From NCBI RefSeq assembly GCF_003349955.1, contig NZ_QLKQ01000001.1:62001-126000 (forward strand): a DNA stretch of 64,000 nt, given 5' to 3'. The position numbers and the translations under genes were made by a program. The notes beneath the pieces were generated by a model. That model was not told the origin of the DNA. It did no database searches and saw only the letters and a program-made list of their open reading frames with translations. Origin of the DNA: Azospirillum brasilense. Its GTDB lineage: Bacteria; Pseudomonadota; Alphaproteobacteria; Azospirillales; Azospirillaceae. Position 1 is the stretch's first letter; the number at the start of each line of letters is the position of its first letter. This document shows, piece by piece, positions 44,666-53,220 of the stretch.

Positions 44666-45073
44666 ATGGACATCGCATCGCCCGCACCGGCTCCTGCCGC
44701 GTCGAAGCCCACCATCCTCGTCGTTGACGACACGCCGGACAATCTGAAGCTGCTCAGCGGCCTGCTGAAGGACAGCTATCGGGTGAAGGTCGCCAACAAC
44801 GGGCGCAAGGCGCTGGAGATCGCCGCCGCGATTCCGGCGCCGGACCTGATCCTGCTGGACGTGGTCATGCCGGAGATGGACGGCTATGAGGTCTGCGCCG
44901 CCTTGAAGGAGGCGCCGGAAACCCGCAACATCCCCGTGATCTTCCTGACCGGACGGGCCGACGAGGCCGACCGGGAACGCGGCTTCGCCATGGGGGCGGT
45001 GGATTACATCGCCAAGCCGGTCGATCCCCCATCGGTGCTGGAGCGTGTCGCCGCGCGCATTCCGGCCTGCTGA
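44666..45073 (+). CDS. Single-domain response regulator
   Basis: The 135-residue protein is a receiver only: [30 protein letters not shown] with Asp65 ([13 protein letters not shown]) as phospho-acceptor, and a [31 protein letters not shown] loop. It has no output domain, so it may relay phosphate (like a CheY/Spo0F type) or bind a partner. It is 39 bases downstream of the hybrid kinase and is a natural phosphate acceptor from its Hpt. It converges on the REC-kinase at 45099, whose receiver is very similar. Confidence 0.9.
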   Translation: MDIASPAPAPAASKPTILVVDDTPDNLKLLSGLLKDSYRVKVANNGRKALEIAAAIPAPDLILLDVVMPEMDGYEVCAALKEAPETRNIPVIFLTGRADEADRERGFAMGAVDYIAKPVDPPSVLERVAARIPAC

Positions 45074-45098
45074 TTGCGGATTCCTCTGCGAGCCGACC

Positions 45099-46328
45099 TC
45101 AGGCCGGCGCGTCGGCCGGAGCGGAGACGCGCCTCGGCATGCGGACGACGAAGCTGGCGCCGCCGCCGGGCTGGCTTTCGACCTCGATGGTCCCCTGAAG
45201 CACCTGATGGACGAGGTTGAAGGCGATGTAGAGCCCCAGCCCCGGATATTCGATGCCCCGGCGGGTGGTGAAGAAGGGATCGAACAGCTTGGGCAGATGC
45301 TCCGGGTCGATCCCCTTGCCATCGTCGGACAGGCGCAGTTCCACCCAATCCTCCTCCCGCGCCGTGACCGACAGGATGACGCGCCCGTTCTGGCCGGGCC
45401 GGAAGGCGTGGGCCACCGCGTTGCGGATCAGGATGGACAGCACCTCCGACAATGGGCCGGGATGGCTGTCGATGGCCAGACCGGCGGGACAGGACACGGT
45501 GAGGCTGTGCCCGGCCTCGCGCAGATGCGGGTCCAGCCCGAACAGCGCGTCGGAGAGATAGTCCTTGAGGTCGAACACCCGCCGTTCCGATCCGGCACGG
45601 TCCACCACGACCTGCTTGAAGCTCTGGATCAGGTTGGCGGTGCGCACGATGTTGGTGGTGACCAGCAGGGTCCCCTCCCGCGCGTTCTCCAGGAAGCGGG
45701 CGAGGTCGGATTTGCGGATCGCCCCGCTCTGGAATTGCGAGGCCAACGATTCGACCAGTCCGGAGAGATGGGACACCGCGGTCAAGGCCACGCCGATCGG
45801 CGTGTTGATCTCATGGGCGACACCGGACACCAGAAGGCCCAACGCCGCCATCTTCTCCGTCTGGATCAGGTGTTGCTGCGTCTCCTCCAGCCGGCTGTGG
45901 GCGGCCCGCACCTCCTCGACGGTGGCGCGCAGCGAGTCGGCGGTGGCCTTCAGCGACAGGTGGTTCTTCACCCGCGCCAAGACGATGGGGGGACTGATCG
46001 GCTTGCTGATGTAATCGACGGCGCCCAGATCGAGGCCGAACTTCTCGTCCTCCACCGAGGTGCGGGCGGTGAGGAAGATCACCGGAACGTCGCTGGTTCG
46101 CGGATCGGCCTTCAGGCGGCGGCACACCTCGTAGCCGTCCATGCTCGGCATCATCACGTCGAGCAGGATCAGATCGGGCGGATGGTCGGAAAAGGCGATG
46201 CGCAGAGCGGCGTCGCCGTTGTTCACCGTTTTGACCGCATAAATGGATTTCAGGTGGCTGCTCAGCAGCGACAGGTTGTCGGCGGTGTCATCCACGATGA
46301 GAATCGTCGCCTTCGTCGGTGCTCCCAT
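45099..46328 (-). CDS. Receiver-histidine kinase protein (REC-HisKA-HATPase)
   Basis: The 409-residue protein has an N-terminal receiver ([18 protein letters not shown]; Asp57 in [17 protein letters not shown]), a coiled coil (about 128-160), HisKA with His172 ([14 protein letters not shown]), and HATPase ([45 protein letters not shown]). No membrane segment, so it works in the cytoplasm. The receiver is close to the one at 44666. The start at 46328 has AGAGGAAGGGGCGGAT in front. It may take phosphate from the twin-binding-protein relay and pass on a new signal, or modulate it; this is inference. Confidence 0.9.
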   Translation of the reverse strand: MGAPTKATILIVDDTADNLSLLSSHLKSIYAVKTVNNGDAALRIAFSDHPPDLILLDVMMPSMDGYEVCRRLKADPRTSDVPVIFLTARTSVEDEKFGLDLGAVDYISKPISPPIVLARVKNHLSLKATADSLRATVEEVRAAHSRLEETQQHLIQTEKMAALGLLVSGVAHEINTPIGVALTAVSHLSGLVESLASQFQSGAIRKSDLARFLENAREGTLLVTTNIVRTANLIQSFKQVVVDRAGSERRVFDLKDYLSDALFGLDPHLREAGHSLTVSCPAGLAIDSHPGPLSEVLSILIRNAVAHAFRPGQNGRVILSVTAREEDWVELRLSDDGKGIDPEHLPKLFDPFFTTRRGIEYPGLGLYIAFNLVHQVLQGTIEVESQPGGGASFVVRMPRRVSAPADAPA

Positions 46329-46721
46329 ATCCGCCCCTTCCTCTTGCGGCGGACAAGACGATCCGGCGCTCCCCCGGTTTGGGGCGCCAGCCATAACCAG
46401 CGCGTCACTGGCCTGCCGAAACACCCACGTCCGCCAGAGGCGACCTTACAACGCGATTTTTTATCGGCAAAGACAATTTATCAGTGCTTAAATGAAGAAC
46501 AACTCTCTCCTAAAAATCGTCTTACGGCGAAAAAACAACTTAATTTTATGCATTGTCCGAGTTCACCGGACGCTGTGCCGCGCCGAGGGGAACCGGCCGG
46601 CCCCCAAGGGCGTTTCCGTGTCCGCGAGCGACGGGCGGGGCGCGAAAAAGTGGTAGCCCGCCCCCACCCGTCAAACTGTCACAGACCGCTCGTATAGTCC
46701 GTCCAACTTTGGAAATGCCTC
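46329..46721. other. 393-base region with AT-rich part between the REC-kinase and the zinc-ribbon gene
   Basis: No convincing gene. 46450-46560 is strongly AT-rich, as in a divergent promoter region. The part near the zinc-ribbon gene includes TTGGAA before its GTG, and an alternating purine run. Nothing else can be assigned. Confidence 0.4.
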
Positions 46722-46979
46722 GTGAATCCAGCCATGACGACGCCGACACACACCCGTAAGCTCCAGACCACTCCCACGCCCAAGCTCCATTGCGCCTGCT
46801 GCGGGCGTCCCTTCACCCGCAGTTCCGGCCGCGGCCCCGCTCCGCTCTACTGTTCGGCGGACTGCCGGACGCAGATTCGCATCCGCCAACGGGTCTGGTC
46901 GAGCCGGCCCGGCTACGCCGCCGCGGGCGGCACGGCCAACCACCGCCCCCCCCTGTTCGAAACGGCCTGCGCATCATGA
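46722..46979 (+). CDS. Small Cys-rich (zinc-ribbon-like) protein coupled to the unknown protein at 46976
   Basis: The 85-residue protein is basic, and contains a C4 arrangement CACCGRPF ... YCSADCRTQIRIRQRVW that would bind zinc. The rest is low-complexity, rich in Thr, Pro and Arg. The start is GTG at 46722 (TTGGAA 8 bases upstream) or ATG at 46734. It overlaps the next gene by 4 bases as ATGA, so the two are translated together. It may partner the 46976 product. No family is recognised. Confidence 0.6.
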   Translation: MNPAMTTPTHTRKLQTTPTPKLHCACCGRPFTRSSGRGPAPLYCSADCRTQIRIRQRVWSSRPGYAAAGGTANHRPPLFETACAS

Positions 46980-47413
46980 TGAAGCTGGTGATCCACGACC
47001 GCCATTCCGCCGCCGGACTGATCCTGCCGGAGGTCGGCCACATGCGCGACGTCGTGCGCGCCCTGCGCGGGCTGGAAACGGTGGACAGCGCGTCGGTGCT
47101 GCTCGAAGCCTTCGCCCGGCGCTGCCTGGAGGCCGGCGTGGCCTTCGATTCGACGGACCCGCTGACCGCCTGCTCCTTCTGCACCCACTTGGTGGAGGTG
47201 GAGGTCCATGCGGAGGACGGAGCGGCGCCCGTCCAGTTCGTCCGGCTCTACGACCGCGACACCGACGGCATCCTCTGCCGCCGTCATCACGGCACCCTGC
47301 ACGCGGTGGCCCGCCAGTTGCGGTGCGAGGACGGCGTGCCCTTCCCCACCCTGCCGGCCATCGCCGCCAAGACGGCGGCCCTCACGGCGGGCATCCCGCC
47401 GCGCCCGCTCTGA
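46976..47413 (+). CDS. Unknown protein, paralogue of the gene at 20329-20739
   Basis: The 145-residue protein starts MMKLVIHDRHSAAGLILPEVGHMRD. It aligns with the 20329 product: KLVI-D-H-AAGL-L--V---R, SAS--LE--A-RCL--G, DPL-----THLVEV, and DGILCRRHHGTL. The RCL and CRRHH segments have conserved Cys, Arg and His. There is no signal peptide or membrane part. The family is not recognised. Its start overlaps the stop of the small zinc-ribbon gene. The copy at 20.3 kb has no such partner. It converges on the SDR gene. Confidence 0.75.
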   Translation: MMKLVIHDRHSAAGLILPEVGHMRDVVRALRGLETVDSASVLLEAFARRCLEAGVAFDSTDPLTACSFCTHLVEVEVHAEDGAAPVQFVRLYDRDTDGILCRRHHGTLHAVARQLRCEDGVPFPTLPAIAAKTAALTAGIPPRPL

Positions 47414-47459
47414 CCCAGGCGGACGCGGACGGGTTCGCCAACCGTTACAGCAGGTCCCG

Positions 47460-48236
47460 TTACGGCATATACTGGCCGCCGTTGACGTCGAGAACCTGCC
47501 CGGTGATGTAGCCGCTGCAGGCGTGCGACGCGAAGAACAGGAAGGTCGGGGCGCATTCCTCCGGACGGCCGAAGCGGCCCATCGGGAAGCCCGAGCCGAT
47601 GCGGGCCTTGGTGTCCTCGTCCTTGTCGGCGTGGAAGGCCGTGTCGAAGGTGCCCGGCGAGACCATGTTGAAGCGGATGCCGTCCTTGGTGTGGAAGGCC
47701 ACCCAGTTCTTCTGGATGTTGTGCAGCCACGCCTTCGCCGCGCCGTACAGGCCGGCGCCCGGACCGCCGCCGGTGTAGCCGGCGACCGAACCGACCGAGA
47801 TCACCGAAGAGGTGGTGCCGTTCTGCGCCGCCGCGGCCTTCAGGTGCGGCAGGGCGTGCTTGGTCACCATCAGCGCGGAGCGCGAGTTCAGGTCGGTCAC
47901 CGCGTCGAAGAACGCGTCGTCGATCTCCGGCAGCGGCTTGCGCGCGACCAGACCACCGGCGTTGTTGATGAGCACGTCGATGCCGCCGAAGCGCTCGACG
48001 AAGGCCTCGACCAGCGTGCCGCAGGCCGCGCTGTCCGACACGTCGGCCTGGAGGAAGACGACCTCGCCGCCCAGCCCGTTCAGGCGGGCCAGCGTGGTCT
48101 CCAGGTCCGCCGGAACGCGGCGGCCGTTCATGGCGACCTTGGCGCCGGCGCGGGCGAACGCCTCCACCGCCGCCAGGCCGATGCCCTGGGTGGAGCCGGT
48201 GATCAGAACGCGCTTGCCCTTCAGATCGTCAAACAT
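47460..48236 (-). CDS. Short-chain dehydrogenase/reductase, probable sugar dehydrogenase
   Basis: The 258-residue protein has the classical SDR marks: TGSTQGIG for NAD(P), NNAGG, and the catalytic Ser ... YGAAK (GLYGAAKAW) Tyr/Lys pair. The ATG at 48236 follows AAGGA; the GTG extension to 48266 is spurious. It is last in the IclR-dgoK-dgoA-Tct-lactonase set on the same strand, with a REP-like repeat in between. A sugar 1-dehydrogenase, giving a lactone for the lactonase gene, would complete a De Ley-Doudoroff-type pathway. The sugar (galactose, arabinose or fucose) is not known. Confidence 0.82.
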   Translation of the reverse strand: MFDDLKGKRVLITGSTQGIGLAAVEAFARAGAKVAMNGRRVPADLETTLARLNGLGGEVVFLQADVSDSAACGTLVEAFVERFGGIDVLINNAGGLVARKPLPEIDDAFFDAVTDLNSRSALMVTKHALPHLKAAAAQNGTTSSVISVGSVAGYTGGGPGAGLYGAAKAWLHNIQKNWVAFHTKDGIRFNMVSPGTFDTAFHADKDEDTKARIGSGFPMGRFGRPEECAPTFLFFASHACSGYITGQVLDVNGGQYMP

Positions 48237-48266
48237 TCCTTGCCTCTCGTGTCTTGGTCTTGACAT

Positions 48267-48385
48267 TCCCTCTCCCCTCCGGGGAGAGGGTTAGGGTGAG
48301 GGGGTTGCGCTTTTGCCGGACGCACCGCGACGCGCACCCCCCTCACCGGCCCTTCAGGCCACCCTCTCCCCAGAGGGGAGAGGGT
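48267..48385. repeat. REP-like repeat (second copy of the 17.6 kb element)
   Basis: Two CCCTCTCCCC/GGGGAGAGGG palindromes (48268-48290 and 48362-48384) surround the spacer with the core GGTTGCGCTTTTGCCGGACG (48303-48322). It has the same order and close sequence to 17577-17760. It sits between the SDR and lactonase genes, and its right end touches the lactonase stop codon. Confidence 0.6.
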
Positions 48386-49300
48386 TCAATCGGCCAGGCG
48401 GGGTTCCGGCAGGCCCTGGGCGCCGGGATCGAACATCAGGACGCGCCCGCCATGCGGGTCCTCGGCGAGGTCCGCCGGCCCGCGGCTGAGCGAGGTGACC
48501 AGCATCGTCCGCAGGTCCGGCCCGCCGAAGGCGCACATGGTCGGCTTGCGCATCGGCACCTCGATGCGGCGGTCGAGGTCGCCGTTCGGAGTGAAGCGCT
48601 TGATGCAACCCTCATCCAGGCAGCAGATCCAGTAGCAGCCGTCGACGTCCACCGCGGCACCGTCGGGGCGCCCGACCATGGCCCGCATGTCGACGAAGGG
48701 GCGGCGGTTGCCGGCGGTGCCGGTGTCCGTGTCATAGTCCCAGGCCCAGACCATCCGCACGTCGCGGTGGCTGTCGGACGCGTAGAGCGTGCGCCCGTCC
48801 GGGCTGAAGGCGGAGCCGTTGGGGATGATGTAGCCGCCGGTGCCCGTCTCGGTCAGCCCGTCGGCCCGCGTGAAGCGGTGCCACAGGCCGGAGGAGTCAC
48901 CCTTGCTGATGTCCATGACCATGCTGGACAGCCAGAACCGCCCCTGCCGGTCGCAGCGCCCGTCGTTGAAGCGCATGCCCTCCTTGGGGAAGCGGTGGGT
49001 GGCGAGGGTGGTGACCACCGCCTCCCCGCCTTCGTCCGGCAGGTCCACGTCGAAGATTCCGGTCTCGCAGGCGCAGACCGCGCCGCCGTCCGGACGCAGG
49101 ACGAGGCTGCCGATCATCTCCGGCAGGGTCCAGCGGCGGTGGGCACCGCTGGACGGGTCGAGCCGGTGGATGGTCCGCGCCGGGATGTCGATCCAGGTCC
49201 ATGAGGCCCGCTCGGTGTCCCAGACCGGATTCTCGCCGGTGCCGTTGCGCAGCTCGGGATCGAAGACGGCCTCCAGGCCGATGCTGGTCGTGGTCGTCAT
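48386..49300 (-). CDS. SMP-30/gluconolactonase (LRE)-family sugar lactonase
   Basis: The 304-residue protein has the six-bladed SMP-30 fold: GTGENPVWDTERASWTWIDIPARTIHRLDPSSG (N-terminal Glu ligand), RFNDGRCDRQGRFWLSSM (Asn ligand), IIPNGSAFSPDGRTLYASDSHRD (Asn and Asp ligands), then a final strand. Members hydrolyse sugar-1,4- or 1,5-lactones with a divalent metal. Its start overlaps the TctA stop (ATGA). A lactonase between the dehydrogenase and dgo genes fits oxidative sugar breakdown. The 3' end touches a REP-like repeat. Confidence 0.88.
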   Translation of the reverse strand: MTTTTSIGLEAVFDPELRNGTGENPVWDTERASWTWIDIPARTIHRLDPSSGAHRRWTLPEMIGSLVLRPDGGAVCACETGIFDVDLPDEGGEAVVTTLATHRFPKEGMRFNDGRCDRQGRFWLSSMVMDISKGDSSGLWHRFTRADGLTETGTGGYIIPNGSAFSPDGRTLYASDSHRDVRMVWAWDYDTDTGTAGNRRPFVDMRAMVGRPDGAAVDVDGCYWICCLDEGCIKRFTPNGDLDRRIEVPMRKPTMCAFGGPDLRTMLVTSLSRGPADLAEDPHGGRVLMFDPGAQGLPEPRLAD

Positions 49301-50841
49301 TCCGGGGTCCCCATGCGGCTGCTCCCAGCGGCCGGGTTGATCGTCGTCGGTCCGCCGGGCGAGCGTTGCGCCCACAGGCGGCGCAGCAGCGGAAGCATCA
49401 GCGTCAGGATCGCGATGGTCAGCAGGACCGCGGTGATCGGGCGGGTGTAGAGGAAGTCGTAGCTGCCGCCCGACAACGACAACGCGCGGCGGAAGTTCGC
49501 CTCCGCCATCGGCCCCATGATGAGGGCGAGCACGACGGGCGAGGCCGGGAAGTCCCACTTCTGCATGAAGTAGCCGACGACGCCGGCGGCCAGCATGATC
49601 CAGATGTCGAACAGGCTGTTGTTGATGGCGTAGGTACCGACGATGCACAGCGCCAGGATGCACGGCGTCAGAACCGACTTCGGCATCTGCAGGATGCGCC
49701 CCATGAAGCGCAGCGAGCCGAGGCCGACCACCAGCATCATCACGTAGCAGACCAGCATGCCGGCGAACAGCGTGAAGACCAGATCGGCATGGTCCTTGAA
49801 CAGCAGCGGGCCGGGCTGCAGGCCCTGGAGCGTCAGGGCGCCCAGCATCACGGCGGTCACCGCGTCGCCGGGGATGCCGAGAGTCAGCATGGTCAGCAGC
49901 GCGCCGCCCGTGCAACCGTTGGCGCCGGATTCACAAGCGGCGACGGCGCCCAGCTCGCCCTTGCCGTAATTCTCGGGCGTCTTGCTGAAGCGCTTGGCCT
50001 CGTTGTAGGCGACGAATGCGGCGATGTCGGCGCCGGCGCCCGGGATCATGCCGATGATGATGCCGAGGCCCGAAGAGCGCGCGATGTTGCCCAATTGGCG
50101 GCGGAACATGTGCCAGGGCGGGATGATGCGGTCCAGCGCCGCGGCCATGCCGGCGCGAACCTGCGGGTCCTCCAGCGACTTGAAGGCTTCGGCGGCGGCG
50201 AACAGGCCGATCATCACCGGGATGAAGGGCACGTTGAACAGCTCGGTGTAGCCGCCGGTGTAGCGCGGGAAGCCGCCCATCGGGTCGAGTCCGACGGTCG
50301 CCAGCAGCAGGCCGAGGAAGCCGGAGATCAGGCCCTTGATGACCGACACGCCGGAAATGCTGGCAATGATCGACAGGCCGAAGACGGCGAGCGCGAAGGA
50401 TTCCGACGCGCTGAATTCCAACGCGAAGCGCGCCAGCACCGGGGCCAGGAAGATCAGCACGAACACGCTGGCCGTGCCGCCCAGGAAGGACGAGAAGGTG
50501 GCGGTGCCGAGCGCGATGCCGGCCTGCCCCTTCTTGGTCAGCTCGAAGCCGTCGATGGCGGTGGCGGCGGCGGCCGGGGTGCCGGGAATCTTGAGCAGGA
50601 TGGCCGTGACCGACCCGCCGTAGATGCCGCCGAAGAAGACACCGGAAATCATCAACAGGCCCGACAGCGGGTCCATGCCGAAGGTGAAGGGCAGCAGGAT
50701 CGCCACGCCCATCGTTGCCGTCAGGCCGGGCAGCGCGCCGATGATGATGCCCAGCGTAACGCCGAACAGGGCGAGCAGCAGCGCCATGGGCTGGTTGAAC
50801 AGCGCCTGCGCGCCGTGAAGAAGCATGTCGAGTTCGTACAT
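49297..50841 (-). CDS. tctA: Tripartite tricarboxylate transporter, large permease TctA
   Basis: The 514-residue protein has about 12 membrane segments and the TctA signature (GALPGLTATMGVAILLPFTFGMDPLSGLLMISGVFFGGIYGGSVTAILLKIPGTPAAAATAIDGFELTKKGQAG). It is the large membrane part of a TTT-type carrier. It overlaps the lactonase gene by 4 bases. GGAGG is 8 bases before the ATG. The substrate, from context, may be a sugar acid such as galactonate rather than a tricarboxylate; that is inference. Confidence 0.93.
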   Translation of the reverse strand: MYELDMLLHGAQALFNQPMALLLALFGVTLGIIIGALPGLTATMGVAILLPFTFGMDPLSGLLMISGVFFGGIYGGSVTAILLKIPGTPAAAATAIDGFELTKKGQAGIALGTATFSSFLGGTASVFVLIFLAPVLARFALEFSASESFALAVFGLSIIASISGVSVIKGLISGFLGLLLATVGLDPMGGFPRYTGGYTELFNVPFIPVMIGLFAAAEAFKSLEDPQVRAGMAAALDRIIPPWHMFRRQLGNIARSSGLGIIIGMIPGAGADIAAFVAYNEAKRFSKTPENYGKGELGAVAACESGANGCTGGALLTMLTLGIPGDAVTAVMLGALTLQGLQPGPLLFKDHADLVFTLFAGMLVCYVMMLVVGLGSLRFMGRILQMPKSVLTPCILALCIVGTYAINNSLFDIWIMLAAGVVGYFMQKWDFPASPVVLALIMGPMAEANFRRALSLSGGSYDFLYTRPITAVLLTIAILTLMLPLLRRLWAQRSPGGPTTINPAAGSSRMGTPE

Positions 50842-50889
50842 CTCACCCCTCCGTCAGCGGAGTGTTGCGGCCGGTCGGATCGGTTCGGG

Positions 50890-51402
50890 TCATTCGAAAA
50901 GACTCCCGACCGGAAGCGGCACGCTGAGCGCCACGGCGAAGGCGGCGTAGATGAGCGCGGTCAGCACGGCGGCGATGGCGGCGTTCGCGATCACGTTGCG
51001 CCGCCCCATCAGCCACATCAGGCCGAACAGGTAGATCGGCGTCGCGATGGCGTAGCCGACGAACTCCATGGCGTACAGGCAGGCGGCGGTCGCGACGATG
51101 CCGATGGCCACCGTGCCGTAGCTGGCCTTGGGTTCGGCCTGCGCCGGATCGTCCGGGGGAGCGGCCGGCGCCCGAAGCGTGTTGAAGACCAGGATCGCGC
51201 AGAGCACCAGAAGGGCGACCGCGAAGATGATCGGGAAGCGTGCAGGGCCGACGTCGGTCTCCAGCATGGTCGGCGGGAAATCACCCGCGACGATGATGGC
51301 GGCCACAGCGACCGCCATGACGAGGACAGCGATGACCAGCGTGGCAAGGCGGTCCTGCGGGCGCAGGCCAACCTTGCCGCCCGGAGCGGGAGCGTTGCTC
51401 AT
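50890..51402 (-). CDS. tctB: Tripartite tricarboxylate transporter, small permease TctB
   Basis: The 170-residue protein has four membrane segments (about residues 18-36, 51-70, 92-125 and 132-155) with the TctB pattern (ATPIYLFGLMWLMGRRNVIANAAIAAVLTALIYAAFAVALSVPLPVGSLFE). It is the small membrane subunit. It lies between tctC and tctA on the same strand, with short gaps (48 and 92 bases). GGAG is 8 bases before the start codon. Confidence 0.92.
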   Translation of the reverse strand: MSNAPAPGGKVGLRPQDRLATLVIAVLVMAVAVAAIIVAGDFPPTMLETDVGPARFPIIFAVALLVLCAILVFNTLRAPAAPPDDPAQAEPKASYGTVAIGIVATAACLYAMEFVGYAIATPIYLFGLMWLMGRRNVIANAAIAAVLTALIYAAFAVALSVPLPVGSLFE

Positions 51403-51494
51403 GAATGAATCTCCTTCGGACGCCCGGCGGCCCGAAGGCCGCCGGGGACACGCCGGGGATGCGGCTTACGTGAAGCGGCTTGCTTAGGATCGGC

Positions 51495-52460
51495 TTACTT
51501 GGACAGGCCGATCTGCTTCATCAGCACCTTGAACATCTCGGCGTCCTTCTCCATGGCCACCTTGTACTCCGGGCCGTCGAGATAAGCGTAGCTGAGGTTC
51601 ATCTTGGTCAGCTGGTCGCGGAAGCCCTGCTCCTCGACCGCCTTCTTGGAGGCGGCGCGCAGCGTCTCGACGATGTTCGCCGGGGTCTTCTTCGGAACGA
51701 CGATGCCGCGCCAGGTGGCGACCGTCACGTCGATGCCCTTTTCCTTCAGCGTCGGGGCGTCCGGGAACGCCTTGGAGCGCTGGTCGTCCATCACGGCCAG
51801 GATGCGCAGCGTGCCGGCGGCGATGTGGCTCGACACCTCGGCCGGGCTGACGCTGACCGCCTCGATGTGGTTGCCGAGGAGCGCCGTGACCGCCGGGTTG
51901 GCGCCGTCGTACGGGATGTGGCTGAACTTCAGGCCCGACTTGGTCGCCAGGGCCTCGGCGGCCAGGTGCCAGATGGCGCCGGTGCCGGAGTTGCCGATGC
52001 GGACCTTGCCCGGATTCTCCTTGGCGTAGGCCAGGAACTCCTCGATGGTCTTCCACGGCGCGTTGGCGTTGACCGTGATGGCGCTCGGCTCGGCGTTCAG
52101 GCGGGCGATCGGGGTGAAGTCATCGGCCGTGAAGCGGGCGACGCCGAGGTTCGGCAGGGTGGTGATCTCCACGGTGCCCATGCCGATGCGGTAGCCGTCC
52201 GGACGGGCGGCCATGATCTCCGACAGGCCGACGGCACCGCCGCCGCCGGTCTTGTTCACCACGCCCACCGACTGCGGCAGGTGGCGGTTCACGGCGTCCG
52301 CATAGGCGCGGGCCACCAGATCGGTGCCGCCGCCGGCGGCGTACGGAACGATCAGCTCGATCGCCTTGGTCGGGTACTCGGCGGCCTGAACGGCGACCAT
52401 CATCGTGGCGGAGGTCAGCGCGCCGACGACGGCGCCGGTGACGAAACGATAGCCCTTCAT
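51495..52460 (-). CDS. tctC: Tripartite tricarboxylate transporter, periplasmic binding protein TctC
   Basis: The 321-residue protein has a signal peptide (residues 1-27, AVQAAEYPTK). The mature TctC fold has EYPTKAIELIVPYAAGGGTDLVARAYADAVNRHLPQSVGVVNKTGGGGAVGLSEI. AGGGAG is 8 bases before the ATG at 52460. The family is expanded in some proteobacteria; specificities vary widely. Its closest neighbours here are dgoA and dgoK, so a sugar acid is plausible. Confidence 0.93.
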   Translation of the reverse strand: MKGYRFVTGAVVGALTSATMMVAVQAAEYPTKAIELIVPYAAGGGTDLVARAYADAVNRHLPQSVGVVNKTGGGGAVGLSEIMAARPDGYRIGMGTVEITTLPNLGVARFTADDFTPIARLNAEPSAITVNANAPWKTIEEFLAYAKENPGKVRIGNSGTGAIWHLAAEALATKSGLKFSHIPYDGANPAVTALLGNHIEAVSVSPAEVSSHIAAGTLRILAVMDDQRSKAFPDAPTLKEKGIDVTVATWRGIVVPKKTPANIVETLRAASKKAVEEQGFRDQLTKMNLSYAYLDGPEYKVAMEKDAEMFKVLMKQIGLSK

Positions 52461-52564
52461 GAACGTTCTCCCTGGAAAATTGCTTGTGATGGTGAGGGGG
52501 GGAGGAAGCCCGCGGCGCATTCTGCGACCGGCCGCGGGATGGTGCGCTGTTGCCGTGGGTCCGG

Positions 52565-53215
52565 TCAGCGCGGGTTGAGACGCCGCCACGCGGCGACGAA
52601 GGCGTCGGCCCGCTCGCCGACCTCGGCGGCAGACAGGCCGGGCGCGTAGAGCGCAGAGCCCAGACCGAAGCCGGCCACGCCGGCCTCAAGGAACGGCGCC
52701 ATGGTGTCCGGAGCGATGCCGCCCACCGGCAGCAGACGGGTGCCGGCGGGCAGGATGGCGCGCATCGCCTTGATGATGCGCGGGCCGACCAGTTCCGCCG
52801 GGAAGATCTTCAGGGCGTCGGCCCCGGCTGACAGCGCTGCGAAAGCTTCCGTCGGCGTGGCGATTCCGGGCAGGCTGACCAACCCCGCGGCCTTGGCGGC
52901 GCGGATCACCGCCGTGTCGGCGTGCGGCATGACGACCAGATCGGCACCGATCTCCTTGAGGCGGGCCACCTGCTCCACCTCCAGAACCGTGCCGGCGCCG
53001 ACCAGCGCGTCGCGCGGCAGCAGCCGGCGGACGGCGGCGATGCTCGTGAACGGATCGGGCGAGTTCAGCGGCACCTCAATCATGCGGAAGCCGCTGTCGT
53101 AGAGCGTCTGCGCGACGCCCTCCGATTCCGCGGGGGTCAGGCCGCGCAGGATGGCGACCAGCGGCAGGGCGGCAAAGGCGGCGTCGAAGCGGGCCTTGAT
53201 GGAATCGTCGGACAT
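52565..53215 (-). CDS. dgoA: 2-dehydro-3-deoxy-6-phosphogalactonate aldolase
   Basis: The 216-residue protein is a KDPG/KDPGal aldolase: PLVAILRGLTPAESEGVAQTLYDSGFRMIEVPLNSPDP (catalytic Glu), GAGTVLEVEQVARL, and the Schiff-base Lys in AGADALKIFPAELVGP. The NSPDP and KIFPAE variants are typical of the galactose-type enzyme. It lies 5 bases after dgoK; GGGAG for it lies within the end of that gene. It splits KDPGal to pyruvate and glyceraldehyde 3-phosphate. Confidence 0.92.
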   Translation of the reverse strand: MSDDSIKARFDAAFAALPLVAILRGLTPAESEGVAQTLYDSGFRMIEVPLNSPDPFTSIAAVRRLLPRDALVGAGTVLEVEQVARLKEIGADLVVMPHADTAVIRAAKAAGLVSLPGIATPTEAFAALSAGADALKIFPAELVGPRIIKAMRAILPAGTRLLPVGGIAPDTMAPFLEAGVAGFGLGSALYAPGLSAAEVGERADAFVAAWRRLNPR

Positions 53216-53220
53216 ATCGG

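Noticed and set aside
41537..45322. A 1261-residue open frame on the minus strand opposite the hybrid kinase
   Set aside because: It is an artefact of GC-rich codon use in the real gene on the plus strand; the translation is Arg/Gly/Gln/His-rich low-complexity and matches no family.
49201..51408. A 735-residue open frame opposite tctA/tctB
   Set aside because: It is a shadow of the TctA and TctB genes and full of Arg/Gln/Asp/His repeats.
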